The translations under genes and the position numbers were made by a program. A DNA stretch of 64,000 bases from DATCJA01 sp963814955 (lineage in GTDB: Bacteria; Acidobacteriota; Vicinamibacteria; Vicinamibacterales; UBA2999): assembly GCA_963814955.1 (NCBI GenBank), contig CAWFEX010000004.1:124001-188000 (forward strand). Direction: 5' to 3'. Below are positions 30,728 through 40,589 of the stretch, in pieces; position 1 is the stretch's first letter, and each line of letters opens with the position of its first letter. Under the pieces are notes generated by a model, which had not been told where the DNA came from, did not search any database, and saw only the letters and a program-made list of their open reading frames with translations.

Positions 30728-33405
30728 ATGCGTAACACGGCACCGAAGAACGCGGCAGAGCTCGAAGCGCTCGAAACCCGTGAATGGCTCGAGTCGCTGG
30801 ACTATGTGCTTCAGTCAGGAGGACCGGCCCGCGTCGGACGCCTCCTGAGGGATCTGCACGATCATGCCCGCCGCGGCGGCGTCAGGCTCCCCTTTACTGC
30901 CAATACCCCTTACATCAATACCATCCCGGCGTCAGAACAGCCTCCTTTCCCGGGCAGCCGCGAAATAGAGCGCCGCATCAAGAGCCTGGTCCGCTGGAAC
31001 GCGCTGGCGATGGTCGTCAAGGCCAACAAGCTCGAAGAGGGTATCGGAGGACACATTTCGACGTATGCATCGGCCGCGACCTTGTACGAAGTCGGCTTCA
31101 ACCACTTCTTCAAGGGAAAAGGCGATAGCCACGACGGCGACATCATTTATTTCCAGGGCCATGCCGCGCCCGGCATTTATGCCCGCGCGTTTCTCGAAGG
31201 GCGGATCGACGCAGCGCGGCTCGAGAACTTCCGGCGCGAGTTGAAGCCGGGCGGAGGGCTGTCCTCATATCCGCATCCCTGGCTGATGCCGGACTTCTGG
31301 GAATTCCCGACCGTGTCGATGGGTCTCGGACCAATCAATGCGATCTATCAGGCGCGCTTCATGCGCTACCTCGAAGATCGTGGACTCAAAAAGCGATCGA
31401 ACTCGAAAGTCTGGGCGTTCGTGGGTGACGGCGAAACCGACGAACCGGAATCTCTTGGCGCCATTACCCTCGCCTCCCGCGAAAAGCTCGACAACCTTAT
31501 TTTCGTCGTCAACTGCAACCTCCAGCGCCTCGACGGACCCGTACGAGGGAACGGCCACATCATTCAGGAGCTCGAGGCGATCTTCCGCGGCGCCGGTTGG
31601 AACGTCCTGAAAGTGATTTGGGGCAGCGAATGGGATGCGCTGCTCGAAAAAGACTCGGAGGGGCTGCTCGTCAAGCGGATGGGCGAAGTCGTCGATGGTG
31701 AATACCAGAAGTACGCCGTGGAATCCGGCGGGTATGTCCGGCAGCACTTCTGGGGAGCGGACCCGCGTCTTCTGGACATGGTGAAGCACCTGTCAGACGA
31801 GCAATTGAAGAAGCTCACGCTGGGCGGACACGATCCCATCAAGGTCTACTCGGCCTACAAGGCGGCTGTCGAGCACACCGGACAGCCGACCGTCATCCTC
31901 GCCCGCACGATCAAGGGGTATGGCATCGGCGAGGCCGGTGAAGGCAAGAACATCACTCACCAGCAGAAGAAGCTCAACGAAGACGAGCTGCGCGCGTTTC
32001 GGACCCGCTTTGGAGTTCCGATTGGCGACGAGGAGGTCGCCAAGGCGCCGTTCTATCGCCCGCAGGACAACAGTCCGGAAATCAGCTATCTCTCGGAGCG
32101 GCGGAAGCAGCTCGGCGGCTTCGTGCCGCATCGGATCGTGCAGGTGGAACCGCTCAAAACGGACTCGCTGCCGGAGCTGTTCGCCGAGTTCCACAAGGGT
32201 AGCGAAGGCCGCAAGGCCTCCACGACGATGGCCTTCGTGCGAATGCTGGCGAAGATGCTTCGCGACAAGGAGATCGGCGACCTTGTGGTGCCGATTGTGC
32301 CAGACGAGGCGCGGACGTTCGGGATGGAGGCGCTGTTCCGACAGGTCGGCATCTATTCACACGCCGGTCAGCTCTACGAGCCGGTGGACATGGACACGCT
32401 GCTGTACTACAAGGAAGCCACTGAGGGGCAGATTCTCGAGGAAGGGATCACCGAAGCCGGTTCCATCTCGTCCTTCATCGCCGCAGGTACGGCATACGCG
32501 ACGCACGGCATCAATACGATTCCGTTCTTCATCTACTACTCGATGTTTGGCATGCAGCGCGTCGGCGATCTGGTGTGGGCCGCGGCCGATTCGCGCACGC
32601 GCGGGTTCCTGTGTGGAGGAACGGCCGGCCGTACGACGCTGGCGGGCGAGGGCCTTCAGCACCAGGACGGTCACAGTCACCTGTTCTCGCTGGCGGTGCC
32701 AAACCTCCTCTCCTACGATCCGGCGTTTGCCTACGAGATTGCCGTCATCATCGAGGACGGCATCCGACGAATGTACAGGGAGGGCGAAAGCGTCTTCTAC
32801 TACATCACGTTGATGAACGAACTGTACGAGATGCTGCCGATGCCCGACGGCGCGCGGGACGGAATTCTCAAGGGAATGTACCGGTTGCGGACGGGCGAAC
32901 CGAAGAAGGATCAGCCCCGTGCGCACCTGCTTGGCAGCGGCGCCATTCTGAACGAGGCGCTCAAGGCGCAGCAGATGCTTGCGGGCTACAACGTCTCCGC
33001 GGATGTGTGGAGCGTGACGAGTTTTCAGGAGCTCTACCGTGACGGCCATGCGGCCGAGCGCTGGAATCGGCTGCACCCCGGTGAAAAGCGTCGCGTTCCA
33101 TATGTTGCCCAGTGCCTGGGCGACGCCACGGGCGCCATTATTGCCGCGTCGGATTACGTCAAGGCGCTCCCCGATGGAATCGATCGCTGGTTACCACGCC
33201 GCATCGTTGCACTTGGCACAGACGGCTTCGGACGCAGCGAGGGGCGGGCAGCACTCCGCGATTTCTTCGAAGTGGATGCACGGTTCATCACCGTCGCCGC
33301 CCTGAGTGAGCTCGCCGCGCAGGGCACCATTGCGATAATATCGTCCAGAAGGCCATCAAGGATCTCGGCATCAACCCGGAGAAGCCGAATCCTGCCGTCT
33401 CGTAA
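30728..33405 (+). CDS. aceE: Pyruvate dehydrogenase E1 component, homodimeric type, frameshifted near the end
   Basis: E1 decarboxylates pyruvate with thiamine diphosphate and acetylates the lipoyl group of E2. The TPP-binding motif GDGETDEPESLG is near residue 236. Other family segments include HISTYASAATLYEVGFNHFF, GGTAGRTTLAGEGLQHQDGHSH and IVALGTDGFGRSEGRAALRDFFEVD. ATG 30728 follows GAAGAGG closely. Upstream TTG or GTG codons are possible. At about 33334 the frame changes; in the next frame the protein ends NIVQKAIKDLGINPEKPNP AVS with TAA at 33403-33405, the standard E1 end. One missing base explains the break. Full length is about 893 aa. Confidence 0.92.
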
Positions 33406-33430
33406 ATTCCGTGCCAACGTTCGCGATACG

Positions 33431-33487
33431 AGCTACCGAGTCACAGAGTCACGGAGCGGATTTGTCTCCCTGTTTCTCCGTGCCTGT
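33431..33487. repeat. Small inverted-word element between aceE and aceF
   Basis: Tandem words GAGTCACAGAGTCACGGAG are followed by CTCCCTGTTTCTCCGTG. CACGGAG (33450-33456) and CTCCGTG (33476-33482) are exact complements. It lies in the 118-base gap between the E1 and E2 genes. Confidence 0.5.
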
Positions 33488-33523
33488 ACGGCCCGTTGAA
33501 GTGGGCGGCGCTGGAGTTGCGTC

Positions 33524-35101
33524 GTGACTGAATTCAAGATTCCCGAACTGGGTGAGAACATCACAACCGGCGACGTCCTTCGCGTACTCGTGAACGTTGG
33601 CGACACCATCGAGAAGGATCAGCCGGTCATCGAGCTCGAGACGGACAAGGCCACCATCGAAGTGCCCTCGTCTGTCGCGGGAGTCGTCAAGGACATCCGG
33701 GTCAAGCAGGGGGACAAAGTCAACGTCGGGGCCACGATTCTCACTGTCGATGAGAACGGCGCCGGCGGCGCGCCGAAGCCTGCCGAGGGTGCAGAGCGCA
33801 CCGAACCCGCACCGGCAACGCAGGCCCCTCAACAGGCGCAAGCGGCTGGAAACGGTCAGACGCAGGGAGCATCACAGGGCGCGAGCGCGGTAGCCGAAGG
33901 CCGTCCGACTTCGCGTGAAGCTTCGGCGGACCACCGGGACGGTCCGTCGGAGCGGACCGTCCAGCCAGCGCTGGATGGTCGGGTCGCGCAGCGACCCGAC
34001 AGTGGCGGAGGCGGTAAGGCCTCCGGGGCGAGTCAGCCCGATTCTGCGCCCGAGGAGAGGCCACAACAAAAGGCCGATCAAAAGGTGGTTTCGATGCCGC
34101 GGCCTTCCCGACCGGAACCGGCAAGGGCCGCGGAAGCGCCCAAGTCCCCGGCTGCGCCGGTTCGCGTGGAGCGGGGACCGGTCGCGCCGGCAGGACCGGC
34201 AGTGCGCCGCCTCGCCCGCGAGATCGGGGTGGACATCGACGAAGTGCAGGGTACCGGCCCGGACGGCCGCATCTCTGAAGAGGACGTCAAGGAACACGCG
34301 CGTCGCATTTTGAGCGGCATCGGCGCCCAGCGACCCGCCGCAGGCGGCGGGACGATACCGCTTCCCGATTTCGAGAGATGGGGGGCTGTCGAGCGGCAGC
34401 CGATGAGCAACATCCGGCGGACGACCGCGCAGCGGCTCAGCCACGCGTGGAACACGATTCCGCACGTCACGCAGTTCGACAAGGCCGACATCACCGCGAT
34501 GGAGGAGCTGCGGCGGAAATATCGGGAACAGGTCCGGCAGGCTGGCGGCGACCTCACCGTGACGGCGATGTTGGTCAAGGTGCTTGCCGTGGCGGTAAAG
34601 CAGTTCCCACAGTTCAACGCATCGATTGACTCTGAGGCCGATCAGATCATCTACAAGAAGTACGTGAACGTGGGCGTCGCCGCGGACACCGATCGCGGGC
34701 TCCTGGTGCCGGTCATCCGGAACGCGGATCAGAAGAATCTCACGCAGCTGGCCATCGAGGTGCATCAACTCGCGCAGAAGGCGCGCGATCGGAAGCTCAC
34801 GCTCGAAGAGATGAGTGGCGGCGGCATCACCATTTCGAACCTGGGTGGCATCGGTGGTACGTACTTCACACCGATCGTCAACTGGCCGGAAGTTGCGATC
34901 CTGGGTGTGTCGCGCGGCATCATCGAGTCGGTGTGGCGGCCGGCGGCGACTGGCACTCAGGGCGGATTCGAACCGCGGCAGCTGCTGCCCCTGTCGCTCT
35001 CCTACGATCACCGGGTCATCGACGGCGCCGACGCCATGCGGTTCCTGCGCTGGGTCGTCGAGGCGATCGAGCAGCCATTCCTGCTGTCTCTGCTCGGCTG
35101 A
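33524..35101 (+). CDS. aceF: Dihydrolipoamide acetyltransferase (E2) of pyruvate dehydrogenase, with palindrome-built linker
   Basis: E2 is the core of the complex and transfers acetyl groups to CoA. GTG 33524 begins a 525-aa protein: one lipoyl domain (1-80, lipoyl Lys42 in ETDKATIEVPS), a long linker (85-220), the E1/E3-binding domain (VRRLAREIGVDIDEVQGTGP, about 225-262) and the catalytic domain ending SLSYDHRVIDGADAMRFLRW. About 120 bases of the linker (33903-34025, residues 127-167) consist of four successive palindromes. Such linkers tolerate sequence change, so the palindromes probably entered here without harm. It lies between aceE and lpdA. Confidence 0.94.
   Translation: MTEFKIPELGENITTGDVLRVLVNVGDTIEKDQPVIELETDKATIEVPSSVAGVVKDIRVKQGDKVNVGATILTVDENGAGGAPKPAEGAERTEPAPATQAPQQAQAAGNGQTQGASQGASAVAEGRPTSREASADHRDGPSERTVQPALDGRVAQRPDSGGGGKASGASQPDSAPEERPQQKADQKVVSMPRPSRPEPARAAEAPKSPAAPVRVERGPVAPAGPAVRRLAREIGVDIDEVQGTGPDGRISEEDVKEHARRILSGIGAQRPAAGGGTIPLPDFERWGAVERQPMSNIRRTTAQRLSHAWNTIPHVTQFDKADITAMEELRRKYREQVRQAGGDLTVTAMLVKVLAVAVKQFPQFNASIDSEADQIIYKKYVNVGVAADTDRGLLVPVIRNADQKNLTQLAIEVHQLAQKARDRKLTLEEMSGGGITISNLGGIGGTYFTPIVNWPEVAILGVSRGIIESVWRPAATGTQGGFEPRQLLPLSLSYDHRVIDGADAMRFLRWVVEAIEQPFLLSLLG
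33903..34025. repeat. Four consecutive palindromes inside the aceF linker
   Basis: 33903-33931: quasi-palindrome GTCCGACTTCGCG...CGGCGGAC. 33937-33962: GGACGGTCCG, 6-base loop, CGGACCGTCC (perfect 10 bp). 33978-34000: GTCGGGTCGC, GCA, GCGACCCGAC (perfect 10 bp). 34006-34025: CGGAGGC, 6 bases, GCCTCCG (perfect 7 bp). They are nearly contiguous and read through in frame. Confidence 0.85.
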
Positions 35102-35141
35102 CCGTGTCGTCGCTCCGCAGGTTTCTCACGTTTTCATCCTG

Positions 35142-36557
35142 ATGGCGCAGGAATCGACGCAAGTTGCGGTACTCGGCGCCGGGCCAGGCGGGTATGCCGC
35201 AGCATTCTACGCCGCGGACCTTGGCATGCAGGTCGCCCTTGTCGACGAGGAGAAGAACCCCGGCGGTGTCTGTCTCTATCGGGGCTGCATTCCTTCCAAG
35301 GCGCTGCTTCACGTAGCGAAAGTCATCGACGAGGCCAGGCACGCACGCGCCTGGGGCGTCACGTTCCCTGAACCCGACGTCGATCTTGCCCGGCTGCGAT
35401 CGTTCAAACAGGGGGTTGTCGACAAGCTGACGAACGGTGTCGGACAGGTCGGCCGTCTGCGCAAAGTGAAATATCTGCAGGGGCGGGCGACGCTGACCGG
35501 TGCACGATCGATGAGAATCGCCGGCCAGAGCGGCGAGGTTGATCTGCAGTTCGAGCACTGCGTTCTTGCCACGGGTTCGCATCCCACACGCGTGCCGTCT
35601 CTCTCGATTGACAGCCCGCGAATGCTCGATTCGACGTCCGCTCTGGATTTGCCTGACGTTCCGAAATCCTTGCTCGTCATTGGCGGCGGCTATATCGGGC
35701 TCGAGCTCGGTACCGTCTACGCGACTCTGGGCAGCAAAGTCTCTGTGGTGGAAATGACACCGGGACTGCTGCCAGGGGCGGATCGCGACCTGGTGACCGT
35801 GCTCCACAGGCGGCTGGAGAAGTTGTTTGCCGCAATCATGTTGAACACCAAGGTAGTCAGTGTGGCGGACGACGGAAAAGGCGTCCGCGTCACGCTCGAA
35901 GGCGACGCGACTCCGAAGGAGCAGACCTTCGAGCGTGTACTCGTCGCCGTTGGACGCCGCCCGAACTCGAAGATCCCTGGCCTCGAGACCACTCGGGTGA
36001 CGGTCGATCAAAAAGGGTTCATCGAAGTAGACGGCCAGCGCCGAACCTCAGAACCCTCCATTTTTGCGATCGGCGACGTCGCGGGCGAGCCGATGCTTGC
36101 GCACAAGGCGTCGCATGAAGCTCGCGTCGCCATCGATGCCATCGCCGGCCACAAGACGGTGTTCGAGCCACTCGCGATCCCCGCCGTGGTCTTCACCGAT
36201 CCTGAGATCGCGTGGTGCGGGTTGACCGAGGCGCAGGCTGCGGAGACCGGTGCTGCAATCGAAGTGGCGAAATTCCCCTGGGGAGCCTTGAGCCGGGCGA
36301 TTACCGTGGACCGGCCCGAAGGCCTGACGAAACTGGTGCTCGAGCCGGAAACCCGTCGCGTGCTCGGCGTCGGCATCGCCGGCTCCGGCGCCGGGGAGCT
36401 CATCGCCGAGGGTGTGCTGGCGGTTGAAATGGGCGCGACAGCCGACGACCTCAAACTGACCATACATCCGCATCCCACACTTTCAGAATCGTTGATGGAG
36501 AGCGCCGAGGCGTTCTTCGGGCAGAGTACGCACGTCTACAAACCGAGGCGGAAATAG
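35142..36557 (+). CDS. lpdA: Dihydrolipoamide dehydrogenase (E3)
   Basis: E3 reoxidises the dihydrolipoyl group of E2 with FAD and NAD. ATG 35142 begins MAQESTQVAVLGAGPGGYAA (FAD motif). The redox disulfide is in GGVCLYRGCIPSKALLHVA (C-x4-C). The NAD motif is LVIGGGYIGLELGTVYA, then SIFAIGDVAGEPMLAHKASHE and the C-terminal HPHPTLSESLMESAEAFF with the catalytic His-Pro. The length of 471 aa is normal. It is the third gene of the pyruvate dehydrogenase cluster. Confidence 0.95.
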   Translation: MAQESTQVAVLGAGPGGYAAAFYAADLGMQVALVDEEKNPGGVCLYRGCIPSKALLHVAKVIDEARHARAWGVTFPEPDVDLARLRSFKQGVVDKLTNGVGQVGRLRKVKYLQGRATLTGARSMRIAGQSGEVDLQFEHCVLATGSHPTRVPSLSIDSPRMLDSTSALDLPDVPKSLLVIGGGYIGLELGTVYATLGSKVSVVEMTPGLLPGADRDLVTVLHRRLEKLFAAIMLNTKVVSVADDGKGVRVTLEGDATPKEQTFERVLVAVGRRPNSKIPGLETTRVTVDQKGFIEVDGQRRTSEPSIFAIGDVAGEPMLAHKASHEARVAIDAIAGHKTVFEPLAIPAVVFTDPEIAWCGLTEAQAAETGAAIEVAKFPWGALSRAITVDRPEGLTKLVLEPETRRVLGVGIAGSGAGELIAEGVLAVEMGATADDLKLTIHPHPTLSESLMESAEAFFGQSTHVYKPRRK

Positions 36558-36582
36558 AGGTACACTTGGACGTCGAGGACAC

Positions 36583-37011
36583 ATGAACAGGAAAACCATT
36601 CTGATTACGTTTGGTGCTGTGCTGATGGTGGTTTCAGGCCTGCAGATCGTTCGCGCGCAAGGAGCATCTGCCGCGGCCGGTGTGTACACGGAAGAGCAGT
36701 CCAAGCGCGGTCTGGAGCTGTACAAAACGCAGTGCGCGTCGTGTCACGGTGAGGATCTCAAGGGCAACGAGATTATCCCCGGCCTGACAGGCGAAACCTT
36801 CCTCAACAACTGGCGCGGGAAATCGATCGGCGACCTGTTTGAGAAGATCAACATGACGATGCCGGCGCTGGATCCCGGGTCTCTGACGCCGGAACAGACC
36901 GCCGATCTCATCGCGCAGATTCTGAGCGTCTCGAAGTATCCCGCGGGGCAGATGGCGCTGGCTTCGAGCATGGAAGCGCTTCAGCAGATCAAAATCGACG
37001 CGCCGAAATAG
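36583..37011 (+). CDS. Secreted class I cytochrome c
   Basis: GAGGA precedes ATG 36583. The 142-aa product has a signal peptide ending near IVRAQG (residue 26) and one haem site QCASCHGEDLKGNEIIPGL near residue 47. The likely axial Met is in INMTMPALDPGSLTPEQ, and the final helix is DLIAQILSVSKYPAG. It probably carries electrons in the periplasm. It is just upstream of the succinate dehydrogenase genes, but the 110-base gap and repeat element leave co-transcription uncertain. Confidence 0.85.
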   Translation: MNRKTILITFGAVLMVVSGLQIVRAQGASAAAGVYTEEQSKRGLELYKTQCASCHGEDLKGNEIIPGLTGETFLNNWRGKSIGDLFEKINMTMPALDPGSLTPEQTADLIAQILSVSKYPAGQMALASSMEALQQIKIDAPK

Positions 37012-37012
37012 C

Positions 37013-37105
37013 TGCAGGTGGTGGGTGGCAGCCGGCTGGTGCTGGCCTTGTCGCAACGGGAACGGAACGCCGGGACTACCAGCTACCGACTGGCAGCTAC
37101 CATCT
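37013..37105. repeat. Inverted tandem-word element (GGTGGCAGC / GCTACC words)
   Basis: Left arm GGTGGTGGGTGGCAGCCGGC (37018-37036) and onwards. Right arm ACTACCAGCTACCGACTGGC and onwards (37075-37102) reads as its imperfect reverse complement. It fills the gap between the cytochrome c stop and the sdhC-like start. Unlike other word elements it is GC-rich. Confidence 0.5.
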
Positions 37106-37123
37106 AAAGCCTGAGAGGTGTGG

Positions 37124-37927
37124 ATGGAAGTTGTACCGGTAAGGATCGCGCCGCGCGGCTTCGGGTCGACAGCGCGGCGCGACGTGTGGTGGGCGACCCC
37201 GCTGGCGGTGTTCGTCGGTTTGTCGCTGTTCGTCGTTTACGCGACGTGGGCCGCATTTCAGAACGCGTACTACACCCACGGTCCCTATCTGTCGCCGTTC
37301 TACTCGCCTGAGCTGTTCGGCGATTCCCCGCATGCGTGGTTCGGACCCAAGCCCGCCTGGATTCCAGTGTGGATCCCGTTTTCGCCGGCGCTGCTGATCC
37401 TGCCGTTCCCGGGTCTCTTCCGCGTCACCTGCTACTACTATCGGGGCGCGTACTACAAGGCGTTTTGGGCCGACCCGCCCGCCTGCGCCGTGGGCGAGCC
37501 AAGAGGCAGCTACTGGGGTGAACAGTCGTTCCCGTTGATTCTGCAGAACGTCCATCGCTACTTCATGTGGATCGCGGTGATCTTCCTGTTCATTCTGTCT
37601 TATGACGTCTGGCTCGCGCTGTGGTTTACCGATCCCGCGACCGGCGCGCGATCGTTCGGCATCGGCCTCGGAACGATCCTCCTGCTCGTCAACGTCGTCC
37701 TCCTGAGCTGTTACACCCTTGGCTGCCATGTAATGCGGCACGTCGCCGGGGGTGCGCACGACGAAGTGTCGAAGCATCCATTCTGCGATCGCGCGTATGC
37801 CTGTTCGAGCGCGCTGAATTTCCGCCACCAGATGTTCGCCTGGTTCAGTCTCTTCTCGGTGGCGTTTGCCGATCTCTACATTCGCCTCTGTTCGATGGGG
37901 ATCTGGACGGACGTGAGGATCTTGTAG
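37124..37927 (+). CDS. sdhC: Succinate dehydrogenase membrane anchor, five-helix type
   Basis: ATG 37124 has GAGAGG 5 bases upstream. The 267-aa product has about five membrane segments: WATPLAVFVGLSLFVVYATW, FSPALLILPFPGLF, YFMWIAVIFLFILSYDVWLA, GTILLLVNVVLLSCYTLGCH and FAWFSLFSVAFADLYIRL. Several His residues (QNVHRYF, LGCHVMRHVAG, FRHQMFAW) could serve haem or quinone sites. The length and helix count resemble the anchor of actinobacterial Sdh1-type enzymes and not the small SdhC/SdhD pair. The identification depends strongly on the adjacent sdhA. Confidence 0.78.
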   Translation: MEVVPVRIAPRGFGSTARRDVWWATPLAVFVGLSLFVVYATWAAFQNAYYTHGPYLSPFYSPELFGDSPHAWFGPKPAWIPVWIPFSPALLILPFPGLFRVTCYYYRGAYYKAFWADPPACAVGEPRGSYWGEQSFPLILQNVHRYFMWIAVIFLFILSYDVWLALWFTDPATGARSFGIGLGTILLLVNVVLLSCYTLGCHVMRHVAGGAHDEVSKHPFCDRAYACSSALNFRHQMFAWFSLFSVAFADLYIRLCSMGIWTDVRIL

Positions 37928-37973
37928 GGTGGCGCTGAACGCAGTTTCGTCCTCCGAGGAGGCGCTCCGGTAA

Positions 37974-39786
37974 ATGCCACACGCGACGCATACCTACGAC
38001 GTCCTCATCATCGGGGCGGGCGGTGCGGGTCTGCGCGCTGCCATCGAGGCCGCAGCCAGCGGGGTCTCGGTGGGTCTCATCTGCAAATCGCTCCTGGGCA
38101 AAGCACATACCGTGATGGCCGAAGGCGGCATGGCGGCGGCGCTCCGTCACAACGACGACCGCGACAGCTGGAAGGTCCATTTCGCGGACACCATGCGCGG
38201 AGGTCAGTACGTGAACAACTGGCGCATGGCGGAAATCCACGCCAAGGAAGCGCCCGATCGCGTGCGCGAGCTCGAGGCATGGGGGGCGGTGTTCGATCGC
38301 ACGCCCGACGGCCGGATCAACCAGCGCAACTTCGGCGGGCACCGGTATCCACGGCTCGCGCATGTCGGCGACCGCACTGGCCTGGAGCTGATTCGTGCCC
38401 TGCAGGATCACACCGTCTACCTCGGCGTGACCGTGCACATGGAATACACGGTCGTCGACCTGATTCTCGACGATGGCCGCGTGGCTGGCGCCCTTGCATA
38501 TGACCGCGAAAGCGGCGCCTTCCACCTGTTTGCCGCCAAAGCGGTGATTTTGGCGACCGGCGGCATTGGACGCGCGTACCAGGTGACGAGCAACAGCTGG
38601 GAAGGGACCGGCGATGGTCATGCGCTGGCGTACCGTGCGGGCGCCGAGCTCATCGACATGGAGTTCATCCAGTTTCACCCGACCGGCATGGTGTGGCCGC
38701 TGAGCGTGAAAGGAATTCTCGTCACTGAAGGCGTGCGCGGGGAAGGCGGCATTCTGAAGAACAGCGAAGGCCGCCGGTTCATGTTCGACGACATCCCGGA
38801 TAACTACAAGCCGCAGACAGCGGCCGATGCCGAAGAAGGCTGGCGCTATACACAGGGCGACAAGTCGGCGCGCCGTCCTCCGGAGCTGCTGACCCGCGAC
38901 CACGTGGCCCGCTGCATCGTCCGCGAGGTCAAGGAAGGACGGGGATCGCCGCACGGCGGCGTATATCTGGATATCGCATGGATCAAGGAAAAGCTCTCGA
39001 ATGCCGAGGAGCACATCAAGCGTAAGCTGCCGAGCATGTACCACCAGTTCAAGCAGCTCGCGGATCTCGATATCACCAAGGAGCCGATGGAAGTGGGTCC
39101 GACGACGCATTACGTCATGGGCGGCGTCCGTGTGGATGCGGACTCTCAGATGTCGACGATTCCGGGATTGTTCGCCTCGGGTGAGTGTGCGTCGGGCATC
39201 AACGGCGCCAATCGTCTCGGTGGCAACTCTCTCTCGGACCTGATCGTCTTCGGGAAGCGGGCCGGCGAATACGCCGCCACCTGGGCGCGCGAACAACGAC
39301 CGCCCCGGCTGGACGATGGGGCCGTAGCCCGCGCGGAACGATCGGCGCTCGAGCCCTTCGAGCGCGGCGCGGGTGGCGAGAATCCTTATATGGTCCAGCA
39401 GGAGCTGCAGTCGACCATGCAGGGCCTGGTCGGCATCGTCCGCAACGAAAACGAAATGCGACTGGCGCTCGAGAAGCTCGCCGATTTCAACGCGCGCGCG
39501 GCGCGAGTTGGCGTGAGCGGCGGTCGTCAATATCACGCCGGCTGGCACACCGCTCTGGACCTTCGGAATCTGCTGGCTGTGTCGGAAGCTGTAACCCGAT
39601 CGGCGCTCGAGCGTTGCGAGAGCCGGGGCGGCCACTTCCGTGAAGACTATCCCGACAAACATCAGGAATTCGCCACGATCAACGTGATGGTGAAGCAGGC
39701 GGGCGGCGGCATGCAGGTGTCGAGAGTGCCGATACCTCCGATTCCCGGCGGAACTGCAACAGGTGATCGAGGAGCAGAAGTCGTGA
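37974..39786 (+). CDS. sdhA: Succinate dehydrogenase flavoprotein subunit, read-through caused by a one-base frameshift
   Basis: SdhA oxidises succinate to fumarate using covalently bound FAD. The N-terminal VLIIGAGGAGLRAAIEAA binds FAD, His45 in GKAHTVMAEGGM is the covalent attachment site, and active-site segments include FIQFHPTGMVWP and NGANRLGGNSLSDLIVFG. As read, the frame runs on into sdhB. The frame one base later from 39748 encodes AELQQVIEEQKS and then TGA at 39784-39786, a normal SdhA end of about 603 aa. That TGA overlaps a GTG start for sdhB. A surplus G at 39747-39748 is therefore the likely cause of the apparent 850-aa fusion. Confidence 0.88.
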
Positions 39787-40526
39787 TCAGCGAGGCGACC
39801 TTCAAGGTCTGGCGCACGCAACCGGACGGCGGGGGCACGCTCCAGGCCTTCCGCACGAAGATATCGGAAGGCATGGTCGTGCTCGACGTCGTACACCGCA
39901 TTCAGGCCGAGCAGGCGCCCGATCTCGCGGTGCGCTGGAACTGCAAGGCGGGAAAATGCGGCTCGTGCTCCGCGGAAATCAACGGTCATCCGCGGCTGAT
40001 GTGCATGACCCGGCTGAGCGAGCTGAACCTCGAAGAACCGGTGACCGTCGAACCGATGCGCGCGTTTCCGCCGATCAAGGACCTGGTGACGAATGTGTCG
40101 TGGAACTTCCGCGTGAAGACGGGAATCGCGAAGTTCTCGCCGCGCCCCGCAGATGCGCCGGACGGCACGTGGAGAATGGCGCAGCGCGACGTCGATCGGG
40201 TGCAGGAGTTCCGGAAGTGCATCGAATGCTTCCTGTGCCAGGACGTGTGTCACGTGCTGCGCGATCACGGCAAGCACGAGGAGTTCATCGGTCCGCGGTT
40301 CTTCGTCTATGCAGCGGCGCTTGAAATGCATCCGCTCGATACCGGCGATCGCGTGCCGACCCTGAAGCAGGACAAGGGCATCGGCTACTGCAACATCACG
40401 AAATGCTGCACGAAGGTGTGCCCCGAGCACATCCACATCACTGACAACGCGATCATCCCGCTCAAGGAGCGCGTGGTCAGCCGATACTACGATCCGATTA
40501 CGCGCCTGCTCCGCGTGTTCCGGTAG
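39783..40526 (+). CDS. sdhB: Succinate dehydrogenase iron-sulfur subunit
   Basis: SdhB passes electrons from FAD to quinone through three clusters. GTG 39783 overlaps the restored sdhA stop (GTGA) and begins MISEATFKVWRTQPDGGGTL. The [2Fe-2S] site is WNCKAGKCGSCSAEINGHPR...C, the [4Fe-4S] site CIECFLCQDVC, and the [3Fe-4S] site is in CNITKCCTKVCPEHI. The length of 247 aa is normal for a separate subunit. In the sequence as given it is fused in frame to sdhA, giving a single open frame 37974-40526. Confidence 0.88.
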   Translation: MISEATFKVWRTQPDGGGTLQAFRTKISEGMVVLDVVHRIQAEQAPDLAVRWNCKAGKCGSCSAEINGHPRLMCMTRLSELNLEEPVTVEPMRAFPPIKDLVTNVSWNFRVKTGIAKFSPRPADAPDGTWRMAQRDVDRVQEFRKCIECFLCQDVCHVLRDHGKHEEFIGPRFFVYAAALEMHPLDTGDRVPTLKQDKGIGYCNITKCCTKVCPEHIHITDNAIIPLKERVVSRYYDPITRLLRVFR

Positions 40527-40548
40527 GGGCCGACCTTCAGGTCGGCCC
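40527..40548. terminator. Perfect 10-bp hairpin directly after sdhB
   Basis: GGGCCGACCT (40527-40536) and AGGTCGGCCC (40539-40548) are perfect complements around TC. The stem starts at the base after the sdhB stop. A partial repeat AGGTCGGGCCC follows at 40555-40565. There is no T-run, so it may be a repeat element or an mRNA 3' stabiliser and not a classical terminator. Confidence 0.55.
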
Positions 40549-40589
40549 AATATAGGTCGGGCCCAAGTCGGCGCGCTGGACCGCATGCT

